This document shows, piece by piece, positions 9,071 to 17,976 of a stretch of DNA of 64,000 nucleotides. The position numbers were made by a program, and so were the translations under genes. The notes under the pieces were generated by a model, which did not search any database, had not been told where the DNA came from, and saw only the letters and a program-made list of their open reading frames with translations. The first letter of the stretch is position 1, and the number at the start of each line of letters is the position of its first letter. The DNA is from Paracidovorax avenae (GTDB lineage: Bacteria; Pseudomonadota; Gammaproteobacteria; Burkholderiales; Burkholderiaceae_C), in assembly GCF_040892545.1 (NCBI RefSeq), contig NZ_CP156079.1:5491501-5555500 (forward strand), read 5' to 3'.

Positions 9071-9141
9071 GGAGTTCGATTCCTCTTGCTCATCATCAGA
9101 TAAAAATTATTCCCTATCCGCATCGGCAGCAGCTACCTACG

Positions 9142-9978
9142 ATGGCCGCCATGCCCCCGCTTCCCGCCTCCCGCCCCCACCCCGTCGATGCCCCCGGAGC
9201 GCCCCCCCTGCTGCCCGCGGCCATGGATGCGGTGGACTGGCGTGCGCTGCGCGGGCCGCTGCTCGTGGCCCTGCCCGGCGCCGGCTGCTCGCCCGCCGTG
9301 TTCGGGCGCCTGCACGCGCCGGGCTGGACGGTGCAGCCCGTGGACTGGGCCGAGCCGCCCCGCAGTCCGCATTCCTGCGAACCGCGCGCAGTGGCGCGGC
9401 GCCTGGCCGACGCCCTGCGCCCGCGCGTACAGGACGGCGATGCCGGGCCGGTGGTCCTGCTGGGCTACTCCGTGGGCGGGGTGCTGGCCCTGCTGACCGC
9501 GCTGCAGCCCGGGCTGCCGGTGGCGGGCGTGGTGGCGGGCAATACCGGCGCACACAGCAGCCGCCATGGCGATCCAGGCTTCGCCCGTAGGGTGCGCGAA
9601 GTCTGGACCACGGAGGCCCGGCGGGATTTCCTGCGCACCTGCTTCGCCCGCACGCCGCCGGCCATGCTTTTCGCGCAGCTGTGCGCCTATCTGGACAGCC
9701 TGGCACCCGAGGCGCTGCTGCAGAGCGTCGAGGGCCTGCGCGCCGTGGATCTGCGCCCCCTGCTGCCCTCGCTGCACTGCCCGGCACTCGTGTTGCACGG
9801 GGAACGGGACATGCGTCGCAGCGTGGCGGATGCCGAGGAACTGGCGGACTGCCTGCCCTCGGCGCAGCTGCAGTTGCTGCCCGGCGGCCACACGCCCATG
9901 GTGGACTGCCTGCCGCAGTACCTGCAGGCGCTGCACCCCTTCCTGGCCTCGCTCGCCCGCCTGCCGGCACAGGCGTGA
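9142..9978 (+). CDS. Alpha/beta-fold hydrolase
   Basis: A 278-residue alpha/beta hydrolase with a visible triad: nucleophile Ser in GYSVGG, Asp in HGERD, His in GGHTPM. The oxyanion region is LVALPGAGCSPAVF. Substrate is unknown; such enzymes cleave esters, lactones or ring-opened intermediates. The first 30 residues are Pro/Ala-rich and uncertain, and ATG codons at 9151 or 9223 could be used instead. It is followed 56 bases downstream by a Bug solute-binding protein and lies divergent from a LysR regulator, suggesting a small uptake-and-hydrolysis unit. Confidence 0.88.
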   Translation: MAAMPPLPASRPHPVDAPGAPPLLPAAMDAVDWRALRGPLLVALPGAGCSPAVFGRLHAPGWTVQPVDWAEPPRSPHSCEPRAVARRLADALRPRVQDGDAGPVVLLGYSVGGVLALLTALQPGLPVAGVVAGNTGAHSSRHGDPGFARRVREVWTTEARRDFLRTCFARTPPAMLFAQLCAYLDSLAPEALLQSVEGLRAVDLRPLLPSLHCPALVLHGERDMRRSVADAEELADCLPSAQLQLLPGGHTPMVDCLPQYLQALHPFLASLARLPAQA

Positions 9979-10034
9979 CGCCACACCGCCCTCCACTTGC
10001 CCCATTCCAAGACCAGCCTCCAGGAGACATTCCC

Positions 10035-11048
10035 ATGCGCCGCACCGCCCCTTCTACCCCGCCGCTGCCCCGGCGCCGCGCCCTGCTGCGCGGCCTGGCC
10101 TGCCTGCCGCTCGCCCCGCTGTCCCTGCCCGCCGCCCGCGCGGCGGATGCTCCGTGGCCGGGCGGCCGGCCCATCAGCCTGATCGTGCCTTCCGCGGCGG
10201 GGGGTGCGGCGGATTTCGTGGCGCGCACCTTCGCCAGCCACGTGCCCCGCACGCTGCCGCAGGCCAACGTGGTGGTGGACAACCGCCCGGGTGCCGCAGG
10301 CATCCTGGGCGCGCTGGCCGCGAAAGGCGCGGCGCCGGACGGCTACACCTTCATGCTCACCAGCAACTCCACGCACGCCGCCAATGTCAGCCTCTACCGC
10401 AACCTGCGTTATGACCCGCAGAAGGATTTCGTGCAGGTCGGCATGTTCGGCCGCTTCAGCTCCGTGCTGCTGATGCGCTCCGACGCGCCCTACCGCAGCC
10501 TCGAGGAACTGGTGGCGGCGGCGCGCGCCCGCCCCGGCACGCTGAACTACGGCTACTACAGCTCTTCCTCCCAGGTGCCGGCCGAGCTGCTGCGCGTGCT
10601 CGCCCATCTGCGCTACCAGGGCGTTTCATACAAATCGGTCACGCAGATCCTGACGGACCTCATCGGCGGCCAGCTGGATTTCGTGTTCATCGACACGCTC
10701 TCGGCCGCGCCCGCGCTGCAAAACGACCGGCTGCGCCCGATCGCCGTCACCAGCCCCCGGCCGCTGCCGGCGCTGCCCCAGGTGCCGGCGGCCAGCTCTG
10801 TCGTTCCCGGACTGGAACTGCAGGGCTGGTTCGGCCTGGCTGCGCCGGCCGGCACGCCGGCTGCGGCCGTCGAGGGGATGGGTCGCGCGCTGCAGCAGGC
10901 CATGGCCGACCCCGCGGTACAGCAGGCCTACGCCGCGCGCGGCTTCGAGAACGCATGGCGCTCCGGGCCCGACCTGCAGCGCTTCATCCAGGAAGACATC
11001 CGCCGCTGGGCCCAGTGGGTGGAGATGGCGGGCATCGAGCGCATGTAG
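10035..11048 (+). CDS. Bug/TctC-family periplasmic solute-binding protein
   Basis: A 337-residue tripartite tricarboxylate transporter (TTT) receptor. It has an N-terminal signal peptide with twin Arg residues and an Ala-rich end (AARAAD), then the family landmarks: PSAAGGAADFVAR near the mature N terminus, VVDNRPGAAG, APDGYTFML and the closing WFGLAAPAGTP. These proteins bind carboxylates or other small molecules in the periplasm. No membrane TctA/TctB genes are near, which is usual for the many orphan Bug proteins of Burkholderiales. A good ribosome site (AGGAGA) precedes ATG at 10035. Confidence 0.93.
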   Translation: MRRTAPSTPPLPRRRALLRGLACLPLAPLSLPAARAADAPWPGGRPISLIVPSAAGGAADFVARTFASHVPRTLPQANVVVDNRPGAAGILGALAAKGAAPDGYTFMLTSNSTHAANVSLYRNLRYDPQKDFVQVGMFGRFSSVLLMRSDAPYRSLEELVAAARARPGTLNYGYYSSSSQVPAELLRVLAHLRYQGVSYKSVTQILTDLIGGQLDFVFIDTLSAAPALQNDRLRPIAVTSPRPLPALPQVPAASSVVPGLELQGWFGLAAPAGTPAAAVEGMGRALQQAMADPAVQQAYAARGFENAWRSGPDLQRFIQEDIRRWAQWVEMAGIERM

Positions 11049-11054
11049 GCGAGC

Positions 11055-11089
11055 ACTCCATTTGGTTGTACGATACAACCAAATGGAGT
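11055..11089. promoter_or_regulatory. Perfect palindromic operator upstream of the MarR-GNAT gene
   Basis: Two 16-base arms (ACTCCATTTGGTTGTA and TACAACCAAATGGAGT) are perfect inverse complements around a 3-base CGA spacer. The core TTGTA-N3-TACAA is typical of MarR-family binding sites. It ends 5 bases before the preferred ATG at 11095, so a bound repressor would block initiation: autoregulation is inferred. Confidence 0.85.
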
Positions 11090-11094
11090 TGCCC

Positions 11095-12093
11095 ATGCCC
11101 ACCCACCCCGCCCTGGTCGAAGAACTCCGCGCCGCATCCCGCTCCCTGGTGCGCGCCCTCGGTTTCATGGGAGGCGATTTCGCGGGAACCGATCTGTCGC
11201 CTTCCGCGGTGCACGCACTGATCGAGATCGGGCAGGACGGCGGACCGCTGACGGCGCGCGACCTGGGCGAGCGCCTGCGGCTGGAAAAGTCGAGCGTGAG
11301 CCGCATGCTGCGCAAGCTGGTGGCTTCGGGCGACGTGCGGGAAACCGCCGGCACGGCAGACGGGCGCATGAAGCAGTTGGCCTTGACCGCACGCGGTCGG
11401 CGACGGGTGGCGGGCATCCATGCGTTCGCGCGGGCGCAGGTGGTCGGCGCCCTCGAACATCTGGGGCCGGGGGAAGACCGCGCCGTGCTCGAAGGCGTGC
11501 GCCTGTATGCCGCCGCGCTGGCCCGGATGGACCAGCGCGGGCACGCAGCGCCCCCTCAGCCGCTGCAAGCGCCGCAGCCACGGCCCACGGTAACCCTGTG
11601 CTCCGGCTACCGCCCCGGCCTGATCGCCCGCATCACCGAAATGCATGCGCTCTTCTACGCGCGGGAGGCGGGTTTCGGCCAGCGGTTCGAATCCGTGGTG
11701 GCGGGCGGCCTGGCGGATTTCTGCGGCCGGCTGGGCACCCGGGATCCGTCGCCCAACGCCGTGTGGACGGCCGAGGTGGACGGCCGGATCGCGGGCTCGG
11801 TGGCCATCGACGGCGAAGACCTCGGCCCGGACACTGCCCACCTGCGCTGGTTCATCGTGGATGACGGGGTGCGCGGCGGCGGCGTTGGCCGCCAGCTGCT
11901 GGAGGCTGCCCTCGCATTCGTGGACGCCCGGCCGGCCTTCGCCGAAACGCACCTGTGGACCTTCAGCGGCCTGCACGCCGCCCGCCGCCTGTACGAGGCG
12001 CATGGTTTCGCCTGCGAGGAGGAGCGTCCGGGAAGCCAGTGGGGGCGCGAAGTGCTGGAGCAACGCTTCGTGCGGCGGCGCCCTTACCCCTAG
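11095..12093 (+). CDS. MarR-family regulator fused to a GNAT acetyltransferase
   Basis: A two-domain protein of 332 residues. The first half (about 1-145) is a MarR winged helix with RDLGERLRLEKSSVSRMLRKLV as the recognition region and a wing around ETAGTADGRMKQLALT. The second half (about 165-325) is a GCN5-related N-acetyltransferase with WFIVDDGVRGGGVGRQLLEAAL, the acetyl-CoA-binding motif A. Such fusions are known, but substrate and ligand are unknown. ATG at 11083 lies inside the palindromic operator and is less likely than 11095. The stop codon overlaps that of the convergent GAF-EAL gene (shared CTAG). Confidence 0.9.
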   Translation: MPTHPALVEELRAASRSLVRALGFMGGDFAGTDLSPSAVHALIEIGQDGGPLTARDLGERLRLEKSSVSRMLRKLVASGDVRETAGTADGRMKQLALTARGRRRVAGIHAFARAQVVGALEHLGPGEDRAVLEGVRLYAAALARMDQRGHAAPPQPLQAPQPRPTVTLCSGYRPGLIARITEMHALFYAREAGFGQRFESVVAGGLADFCGRLGTRDPSPNAVWTAEVDGRIAGSVAIDGEDLGPDTAHLRWFIVDDGVRGGGVGRQLLEAALAFVDARPAFAETHLWTFSGLHAARRLYEAHGFACEEERPGSQWGREVLEQRFVRRRPYP

Positions 12094-13316
12094 CCCCCCC
12101 GGGCAGCCAGGACGGCATCCTGCAGCCCCAGGGGCCGAGCCAGGTAGTAGCCCTGTACGAAGTCCACGCCCAGGCGGCCCAGGGCCTCCAGTTCGGCGGC
12201 CTCTTCCACCCCTTCGGCGACGATCTGGCTGCCGATCTCGTGCGCGAAGCTGATCAGCCCCTTGGCCAGCGCCCGCCGGTGGATGTCGCGGTCGATGGAA
12301 TGCGTGATGCTCATGTCGAGCTTGATGATCTCCGGCTGCAGCTGGAGGATGTGGCGCATGCTGCAGTAGCCGGCACCCGCATCGTCCACGGCCAGGCGGG
12401 CCCCCTGGGCGCGCAGCGGCTGCAGGGCCTCGGCCAGGGCCGCGTAGTCGTTCACGGAGGCATGCTCGGTCACCTCCAGCACCACGCGCGACAGGTCGGT
12501 GCCGTCTTCCAGCAGCGACTGCAGCCTGCCCGAGAGGATGAAGTCCGGAGAGCAGTTCACGTTGAACGGGACACCGGCGGGAAAGCATCCCAGCGACGCC
12601 AGGGCCCGGCGGATGGCATGCAGTTCCAGTTCCATGCCCAGCCCCACGCTGTGGGCCGCGCTGAACCACTGGTCCGGTGGTCGCAGGGGCTCCACGTCGA
12701 ACCGGGACAGGCATTCGAAACTGTGGAGGCTGCGCCGCGCCAGGTCATAGACGGGCTGGAACACGATGCGCAGGTGGCCGTCGTGCATCGCCGTGCGGAT
12801 GACGCGCGCGACGGCCTCCTGCTCCTTCTCGCGCCGGGCTGCCGCGTCGAAATAGAAGCCCAGGAACTCGGCGAAGGCGCGCAGCACGTCCATGTCGCGC
12901 TCGGCCAGCGACGCGACGGGCGCGTAGCTGAAGCAGCACAGCGTACCGAACAGGCGCTTGTCCTCCAGCACGATGGGCGTGCTGAGGTGCGAACCGATGG
13001 GAATGGACTTCGTCTCCGGAATCTCCATGGCCGCGGGCACGCGGGACGTGTCGGGGATGTATTCCGGCAATTCGCCCCGGATCACCTTCAGGCAGTACCC
13101 GCTGCCGAGCGGGATCACCTGCCCGGGCCGGAGCACGCAGGGGTCGTCGCCATCCACGTAGTCGAGCACGCGGTCGCTCTCCTGGAAGCGGGAGATGAAC
13201 GCGACGTCCATCGACAGATGCCTGCGGACGACCTGCAGGACGCGCTCGAGCCCGGTGGCGCTGACGGAGTGCTCGAAGAACGGTGCCAGCGGATCGGAGT
13301 AGTTGGTCGTTGCCAT
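12090..13316 (-). CDS. GAF-EAL protein, probable cyclic-di-GMP phosphodiesterase
   Basis: 408 residues: an N-terminal GAF sensor (about 20-155) and an EAL domain (about 175-405). EAL domains hydrolyse c-di-GMP. The metal- and substrate-binding residues appear present: Glu of ECLSR (201), Asn of VNCSP (254), Glu of LEVTE (281), Asp pair of DDAGAG (311-312), Lys of KLD (332), and EGVE. The loop-6 DDFGTG consensus is DDAGAG here, a Phe-to-Ala change of unclear effect. No membrane segments, so a soluble enzyme. A strong Shine-Dalgarno (AAGGAGG) directly precedes ATG at 13316. Confidence 0.93.
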   Translation of the reverse strand: MATTNYSDPLAPFFEHSVSATGLERVLQVVRRHLSMDVAFISRFQESDRVLDYVDGDDPCVLRPGQVIPLGSGYCLKVIRGELPEYIPDTSRVPAAMEIPETKSIPIGSHLSTPIVLEDKRLFGTLCCFSYAPVASLAERDMDVLRAFAEFLGFYFDAAARREKEQEAVARVIRTAMHDGHLRIVFQPVYDLARRSLHSFECLSRFDVEPLRPPDQWFSAAHSVGLGMELELHAIRRALASLGCFPAGVPFNVNCSPDFILSGRLQSLLEDGTDLSRVVLEVTEHASVNDYAALAEALQPLRAQGARLAVDDAGAGYCSMRHILQLQPEIIKLDMSITHSIDRDIHRRALAKGLISFAHEIGSQIVAEGVEEAAELEALGRLGVDFVQGYYLARPLGLQDAVLAARGG

Positions 13317-13413
13317 ATACCTCCTTGTTTGCCTGCACAGCCCGTTGCGGCGCTGCCCAGCCCTCTCTCGTGCGTAGTTTACGGGCGAACCTTGTCCGAT
13401 AGCCATCCTGGAT

Positions 13414-14403
13414 TCATGGAGAGGCAGGGCGACAGGGCGGATTCCTGCCGGCAGGTGCCAGTTCGGCGACCAGGTGGTCGATCAGCGCCCGCAACTTGGG
13501 CGCGGTATGGCGGGACGCGGGAAACACCAGGTAGGCAGTGCCCTGGTAATCGCTGTCCACGGTCCAGCCGGGCAGCACGCGCACCACCCGCCCGGCCTGC
13601 AGCGCATCGCGCGCCACGAAATCCGGCACGCAACCCACGCCCAGCCCCGACTCGATCGCCGCGAGGCGCATCTCGCTGTGGTTGACCGTGTAGCGGCCGG
13701 CAACCTGCACCTCCACCACGCCATCGCCGTGATGTCCGTCGCCGTCACGGACGAAGCGCCAGCGGCTGTCGCCCGCCTGCTCGCCGAGCGGCAGGCAGCT
13801 CTGGGTTGCCAGGTCCTCGGGGCGCCGCACGTCCCCCCGCGCGGCGAGATAGTCCGGGCTGGCGAGCACCCATTGACGCACCGGCATCAGCGCACGGGCC
13901 ACCATGCCCTGCGGCGGGTCGTCGGTCATGCGCACGACGAGGTCGATGTCCTCGCGCAGGGCATCCACCGGCCGGTCGAGCACCAGCAGGTGCAGGTCCA
14001 CCTCCGGATGCAGGCGCAGGAAGGACAGCAGGGGCCCGTGCAGCACATGGCGCGCGAAGGCCTTGGGCGCGCTGAGGCGCACCAGTCCCCGGGGCGTGCC
14101 GACATGGCCTTCGGCGGCCTGCAGGGTGGCCCGGGCCGCGGCCACCATGGCGCGCCCGCGTTCCAGCACCTCCAGCCCGGCCTCCGTCAGCCGCAGCTGC
14201 CGGGTCGTGCGCTGCAGCAGGGAGACGCCCAGGGTCTTTTCCAGGCGCGCCACCTGCCGGCTCACGGCGGACGGCGTCAGCCCATGCCGGCGCGCGGCCG
14301 CGGAGAAGCTGCCGGCCTCCGCCACGCGGACGAAGGCCACGAGTTCCACCATCACCTCCAGGGCATCATCTGTTCTCACCGGGCACAGCTCCTGTTCTGC
14401 CAC
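13414..14403 (-). CDS. LysR-family transcriptional regulator
   Basis: A LysR regulator of up to 329 residues, with helix-turn-helix AARRHGLTPSAVSRQVARLEKTLG and an effector domain (from about 108, GLVRLSAPKAFARHVL) like that of the CrgA/DsdC-like group. The longest frame begins with GTG at 14403; ATG at 14352 (MVELVAFVRVAEAGSFS) fits the usual LysR N terminus and may be the true start. It is divergent from a DMT-family exporter (14471), the probable target. Confidence 0.92.
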   Translation of the reverse strand: MAEQELCPVRTDDALEVMVELVAFVRVAEAGSFSAAARRHGLTPSAVSRQVARLEKTLGVSLLQRTTRQLRLTEAGLEVLERGRAMVAAARATLQAAEGHVGTPRGLVRLSAPKAFARHVLHGPLLSFLRLHPEVDLHLLVLDRPVDALREDIDLVVRMTDDPPQGMVARALMPVRQWVLASPDYLAARGDVRRPEDLATQSCLPLGEQAGDSRWRFVRDGDGHHGDGVVEVQVAGRYTVNHSEMRLAAIESGLGVGCVPDFVARDALQAGRVVRVLPGWTVDSDYQGTAYLVFPASRHTAPKLRALIDHLVAELAPAGRNPPCRPASP

Positions 14404-14470
14404 CCAGTCTAGTCAATGCCCGGCGGCGCGGCGAACAATCCCGGCACACCAGTACCCCAGGAGCACAGGC

Positions 14471-15424
14471 ATGCAGGCACGCGGCATCCGCGTTGGCGGA
14501 GACATCGGCACGCGGCGCCTGCCGTCGTTCGGCGCTACCGAGGCGCTGCTGCTCCTGGTGGCCGTGATCTGGGGCGGCAGCTACAGCGCTGCCAAGACCG
14601 CCACCGCGCAGGTGCCCGTGCTGCAGTTCCTGGTGCTGCGCTTCGGCCTCACCTTCCTGCTCCTGCTGCCGGCACTGCGCGGGCTCGCCGTGCGGGACTG
14701 GCGTGCAGCGCTCGCCGGCGCATCGGTACTGGGACTGAACCTGCTGGCGATTTTCGTGTGCGAGACCTTCGGCGTCTCGCTGACCACGGCGTCGAACGCG
14801 GCCTTCCTGATCAGCCTCTGCGTGGCCTTCACGCCGCTGTGCGAATGGTGGCTGCTCAGGGAACGGCCCGGCCGCGCCGTGCTGTCGGCCGCCGCGCTGT
14901 CGCTGCTGGGCGCCGGGTTGCTGGCTTTCCAGCACGGCGGGGCATCCGGCCTCGCCTGGGGAGACGGCCTGATGGTGCTCGCGGCCTTCCTGCGCGGCGC
15001 GATGGTCTGCCTCACGCGCCGCCACGGCCAGCGGCACGGGCTGCCCGCGCTCACCGTGACCGCGGTGCAGATGGGCGTGATGGCCCTGGGCTCGGCAGCC
15101 CTGATGCTCGCGGTGCAGGGCCCCGGCTGGCCGCCGCTGCCGCGCACCGTGCCGTTCTGGGGGGCCATGGCCTTCCTGGTGCTGTTGTGCACGCTGTTCG
15201 CGTTTTTCGTGCAGAACCACGCGGCATCACGCACCAGCCCCTCGCGCGTGGCCCTGCTCATGGGCAGCGAGCCGCTGTGGGGCGCCCTCATCGCCATGCT
15301 GTGGATGGGCGAGCGCATGACGGCCCAGGGCTGGCTCGGCGGACTGCTGGTCGTCGGGGCGGCCTGGTGGGTCGCGCGGAGGACCGCTGGCGGGGCCTGC
15401 CCTGCACCGGCAACGAAAGCATGA
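14471..15424 (+). CDS. EamA/DMT-family transporter
   Basis: A 317-residue inner-membrane protein with about ten hydrophobic helices in two EamA repeats. The first starts ALLLLVAVIWGGSYSAAK and the second includes LLMGSEPLWGALIAMLWMGERM, both diagnostic. Drug/metabolite transporters of this kind usually export amino acids or metabolites. Substrate unknown. It is divergent from a LysR gene, a frequent pairing for this family. Confidence 0.92.
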   Translation: MQARGIRVGGDIGTRRLPSFGATEALLLLVAVIWGGSYSAAKTATAQVPVLQFLVLRFGLTFLLLLPALRGLAVRDWRAALAGASVLGLNLLAIFVCETFGVSLTTASNAAFLISLCVAFTPLCEWWLLRERPGRAVLSAAALSLLGAGLLAFQHGGASGLAWGDGLMVLAAFLRGAMVCLTRRHGQRHGLPALTVTAVQMGVMALGSAALMLAVQGPGWPPLPRTVPFWGAMAFLVLLCTLFAFFVQNHAASRTSPSRVALLMGSEPLWGALIAMLWMGERMTAQGWLGGLLVVGAAWWVARRTAGGACPAPATKA

Positions 15425-15471
15425 CATCGCGGCACAATGGGTCTCCAGGCCAGGAGCACCCTTTTTGCCCC

Positions 15472-16791
15472 ATGCAACGCATTTCGTCCCTGAACATCGT
15501 GGACCTGCTGCTCGATGCGGTGTGTATCGTCGAGGCGGACAGCACCATCATCTTCGTCAGCCCGGCCTTCGAGCGCATCTTCGGCTACGCGCCGAAGGAA
15601 GTGGCGGGCAAGCGCATGCTCGACATGGTGCACCCCGAAGACCTGCCCGCCACCCAGGACCAGGTGCAGCGCATCACCGGCGGCCAGCTCCAGCTCCACT
15701 TCGAGAACCGGTACATCCGCAAGGACGGGCGCATCGCCCACATCCGCTGGACGGCGCGCCTGCTGGAAGAGCACAACGTGCGCCTGGCCGTGGCGCACGA
15801 CATCACCGAGCGCAAGTCCACCGAGGCACTGCAGGCGGCCATCTACGGCATTTCGGAGGCGACCCACGCCGAGCAGACGCTGGAGTCGCTGTTCAGCTGC
15901 ATCCACCGGATCATCGGCAGGCTGCTGCCGGCCGCCAACCTTTCCGTGGCGCTATACGACGCTTCGGCGCAAACACTGAGCTTTCCGTACCACGCCAATG
16001 AGCACCGTCACGCCCCGCCCCCCCTGCCGCTGGCCGAAGCGCCGCTGCACGCCGAGGTGATCCGCACCGGCCGCACGCTGCTGCTCGCCCCCGACGCTGC
16101 CGAAGCGCACGCACCGCACCAGCCCCATTCGTGGCTGGGCGTGCCGCTGCAGACGTCCAACGGCGTCCTGGGCGTGCTGGTGCTGCAGGGGTCGCACTAC
16201 ACCGACAAGGACAAGGACCTGCTGCAGTTCGTCTCCACCCAGGTGGCGGCGGCCGTGGAACGCAAGCAGACGCTTGAGCGCCTGCGGCAGATGGCCCAGT
16301 ACGACCAGCTCACCCAGCTGCCCAACCGCCAGTTGTTCCTGGACCGCCTCAGGACCGCGCTGGCGCGGGCCCGCCGCGACAACCAGCGGCTGTCGTTGCT
16401 GTTCATCGACCTGGACCGTTTCAAGGAGGTGAACGACACGCTGGGCCATGCCATGGGCGACCTGCTGCTGCAGCGGGTGGCTCAGCGCCTGCTGGCATGC
16501 GTGCGCGCATCCGACACGGTGGCCCGGCTGGGTGGAGACGAATTCGTCGTGCTGATCGAAGGCTTCCATTTCGCCGGACATGCCACGAGCGCGGCCGAGA
16601 AAATCCTGGCCGCATTCGGCGAGCCATTCGACCTGGAGGGCCATCGCCTGAGCATCCTGCCCAGCATCGGCGTTTCCATTTATCCCGACCACGGCGATGA
16701 GGAGCACAGCCTGCTGGTTCACGCCGACGGAGCGATGTACCGGTCGAAGAAAAGCGGCGGCAACCGCATCAGCGTTGCTCCCCCACCGTGA
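15472..16791 (+). CDS. PAS-GAF-GGDEF diguanylate cyclase
   Basis: 439 residues: PAS (about 10-115), GAF (about 125-265) and GGDEF (about 278-435). The active-site motif GGDEF is intact at 354-358, and the product-inhibition I-site RASD (345-348) sits exactly five residues before it. Active synthesis of c-di-GMP with feedback control is therefore expected (inference from motifs). It has no membrane segment. ATG at 15472 lies 47 bases after the DMT gene on the same strand, so co-transcription is possible. Confidence 0.94.
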   Translation: MQRISSLNIVDLLLDAVCIVEADSTIIFVSPAFERIFGYAPKEVAGKRMLDMVHPEDLPATQDQVQRITGGQLQLHFENRYIRKDGRIAHIRWTARLLEEHNVRLAVAHDITERKSTEALQAAIYGISEATHAEQTLESLFSCIHRIIGRLLPAANLSVALYDASAQTLSFPYHANEHRHAPPPLPLAEAPLHAEVIRTGRTLLLAPDAAEAHAPHQPHSWLGVPLQTSNGVLGVLVLQGSHYTDKDKDLLQFVSTQVAAAVERKQTLERLRQMAQYDQLTQLPNRQLFLDRLRTALARARRDNQRLSLLFIDLDRFKEVNDTLGHAMGDLLLQRVAQRLLACVRASDTVARLGGDEFVVLIEGFHFAGHATSAAEKILAAFGEPFDLEGHRLSILPSIGVSIYPDHGDEEHSLLVHADGAMYRSKKSGGNRISVAPPP

Positions 16792-17064
16792 GCCAACCTG
16801 GCGACGGGCACGCCTCGCACGACGCCACGGCGGTTCGCCCGTTCGGCGGATACCCCTGAGCCTGCGTGTGAACCCTCAGCAAATGTGGCCAGCCTGGCTC
16901 CTGCCGCTTAACTGCCATTCTTCGTCGGCAGCGAGGACTGCCCCACAGAAAAGCGCAATAGAAAGCAGAGGCGATAGCCTCCCGAAGGATCGGATCATCC
17001 ATGTACCTCGATATGCAGATGGTCGTCGTGTCCCGCGAGGGGGTGGACCGGGCGATGCAATGCG

Positions 17065-17496
17065 TCAGCGGCGGTGGTACAGCCGCTCCAGCAGTTCGAA
17101 CAGCGCCATGCCGGCCAGCATGGCCGTCACGAAGACAAACGCTCCGCGCAGGCCCATGCCCATCCCCACCAGGGCCGGGCCCGGGCAGAAGCCCGCCAGG
17201 CCCCAGCCCGCACCGAACAGCAGCGCGCCGCCGATCAGCCGCGCATCCAGTCCCCGTGCCGTAGGCCACTGCAGCAGCGCCCCGCCCGGCAGTGTGCGGC
17301 CCCTGCGCCGCGCGATGGCGAACACCACCAGGCCGACGGCGATGGCGCCGGCCATCACGAAGGCCAGCGAGGGGTTCCACAGGCCCGCCACGTCCAGGAA
17401 CCCCAGCACGCGCGCCGGATCGGCCATGCCCGAGACGATCAGCCCCAGGCCGAAAACCAGGCCCACGCACAGGGCCGCCAGGATATTCGCCATCAT
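17065..17496 (-). CDS. YeeE/YedE-family (DUF6691) membrane protein, second half-transporter
   Basis: A 143-residue membrane protein with four hydrophobic segments: the C-terminal half of the YeeE/YedE sulfur-transport fold as a separate polypeptide. The signature GAGWGLAGFCPGPALV carries the conserved Cys. It pairs with the other half at 17528, 31 bases upstream on the same strand. These two-gene systems are thought to move reduced sulfur (thiosulfate or sulfide-derived species) and are often next to BigR-type regulators. Two adjacent ATG codons (17496, 17493) can serve as start. Confidence 0.9.
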   Translation of the reverse strand: MMANILAALCVGLVFGLGLIVSGMADPARVLGFLDVAGLWNPSLAFVMAGAIAVGLVVFAIARRRGRTLPGGALLQWPTARGLDARLIGGALLFGAGWGLAGFCPGPALVGMGMGLRGAFVFVTAMLAGMALFELLERLYHRR

Positions 17497-17527
17497 CCGC
17501 TCCTTGACCGGTGATTGATAGGATGGA

Positions 17528-17971
17528 TCAGGCCGCCCACGCCGCCCCGTGCCGCAGCACATACACCGTCGCCATGCCCGCGGCCATGAACACCAGGGTG
17601 GCCGCCAGCGAGCGGCCCGACAGCCGCGAGAGCCCGCAGACCCCGTGCCCGCTGGTGCACCCCGCGCCGTAGCGCGTGCCCAGTCCCACGAGCAGTCCTG
17701 CCACCACCAGGGTGCCGGTAGCCGCGTCGATGCGCGGTACCGGCAGCGGGGCGAACAGCGCATGGAGCCAGGGCGAGGCCACCAGGCCCGCCACGAAGGC
17801 CACGCGCCACGCCAAGTCGCCACGCGCAGGGCGCAACAGCCCGCCCAGCACGCCACTGATGCCGGCGATGCGGCCCGACAACAGCATGAAGGCGCCGGCC
17901 GCCAGGCCGATGAGCGCGCCGCCGGCCAGGGCCGCGCCCGGCGTGAAGGAAGGCCAGTCGATGGCAGCCAT
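17528..17971 (-). CDS. YeeE/YedE-family membrane protein, first half-transporter
   Basis: A 147-residue membrane protein with the GTRYGAGCTSGHGVCGLSR motif of YeeE/YedE (TsuA-like) proteins, in which the Cys residues handle the sulfur substrate. About four hydrophobic segments. It lies between the BigR-like regulator (5 bases upstream) and the second half-transporter, so the three genes form one operon. Transport of thiosulfate or a related sulfur compound is inferred from the family. Confidence 0.91.
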   Translation of the reverse strand: MAAIDWPSFTPGAALAGGALIGLAAGAFMLLSGRIAGISGVLGGLLRPARGDLAWRVAFVAGLVASPWLHALFAPLPVPRIDAATGTLVVAGLLVGLGTRYGAGCTSGHGVCGLSRLSGRSLAATLVFMAAGMATVYVLRHGAAWAA

Positions 17972-17976
17972 GGGAA

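Noticed and set aside
16769..17000. Short minus-strand frame in the gap between the PAS-GGDEF and YeeE/YedE genes
   Set aside because: No ribosome site, no known family and poor composition; the gap appears to hold no gene.
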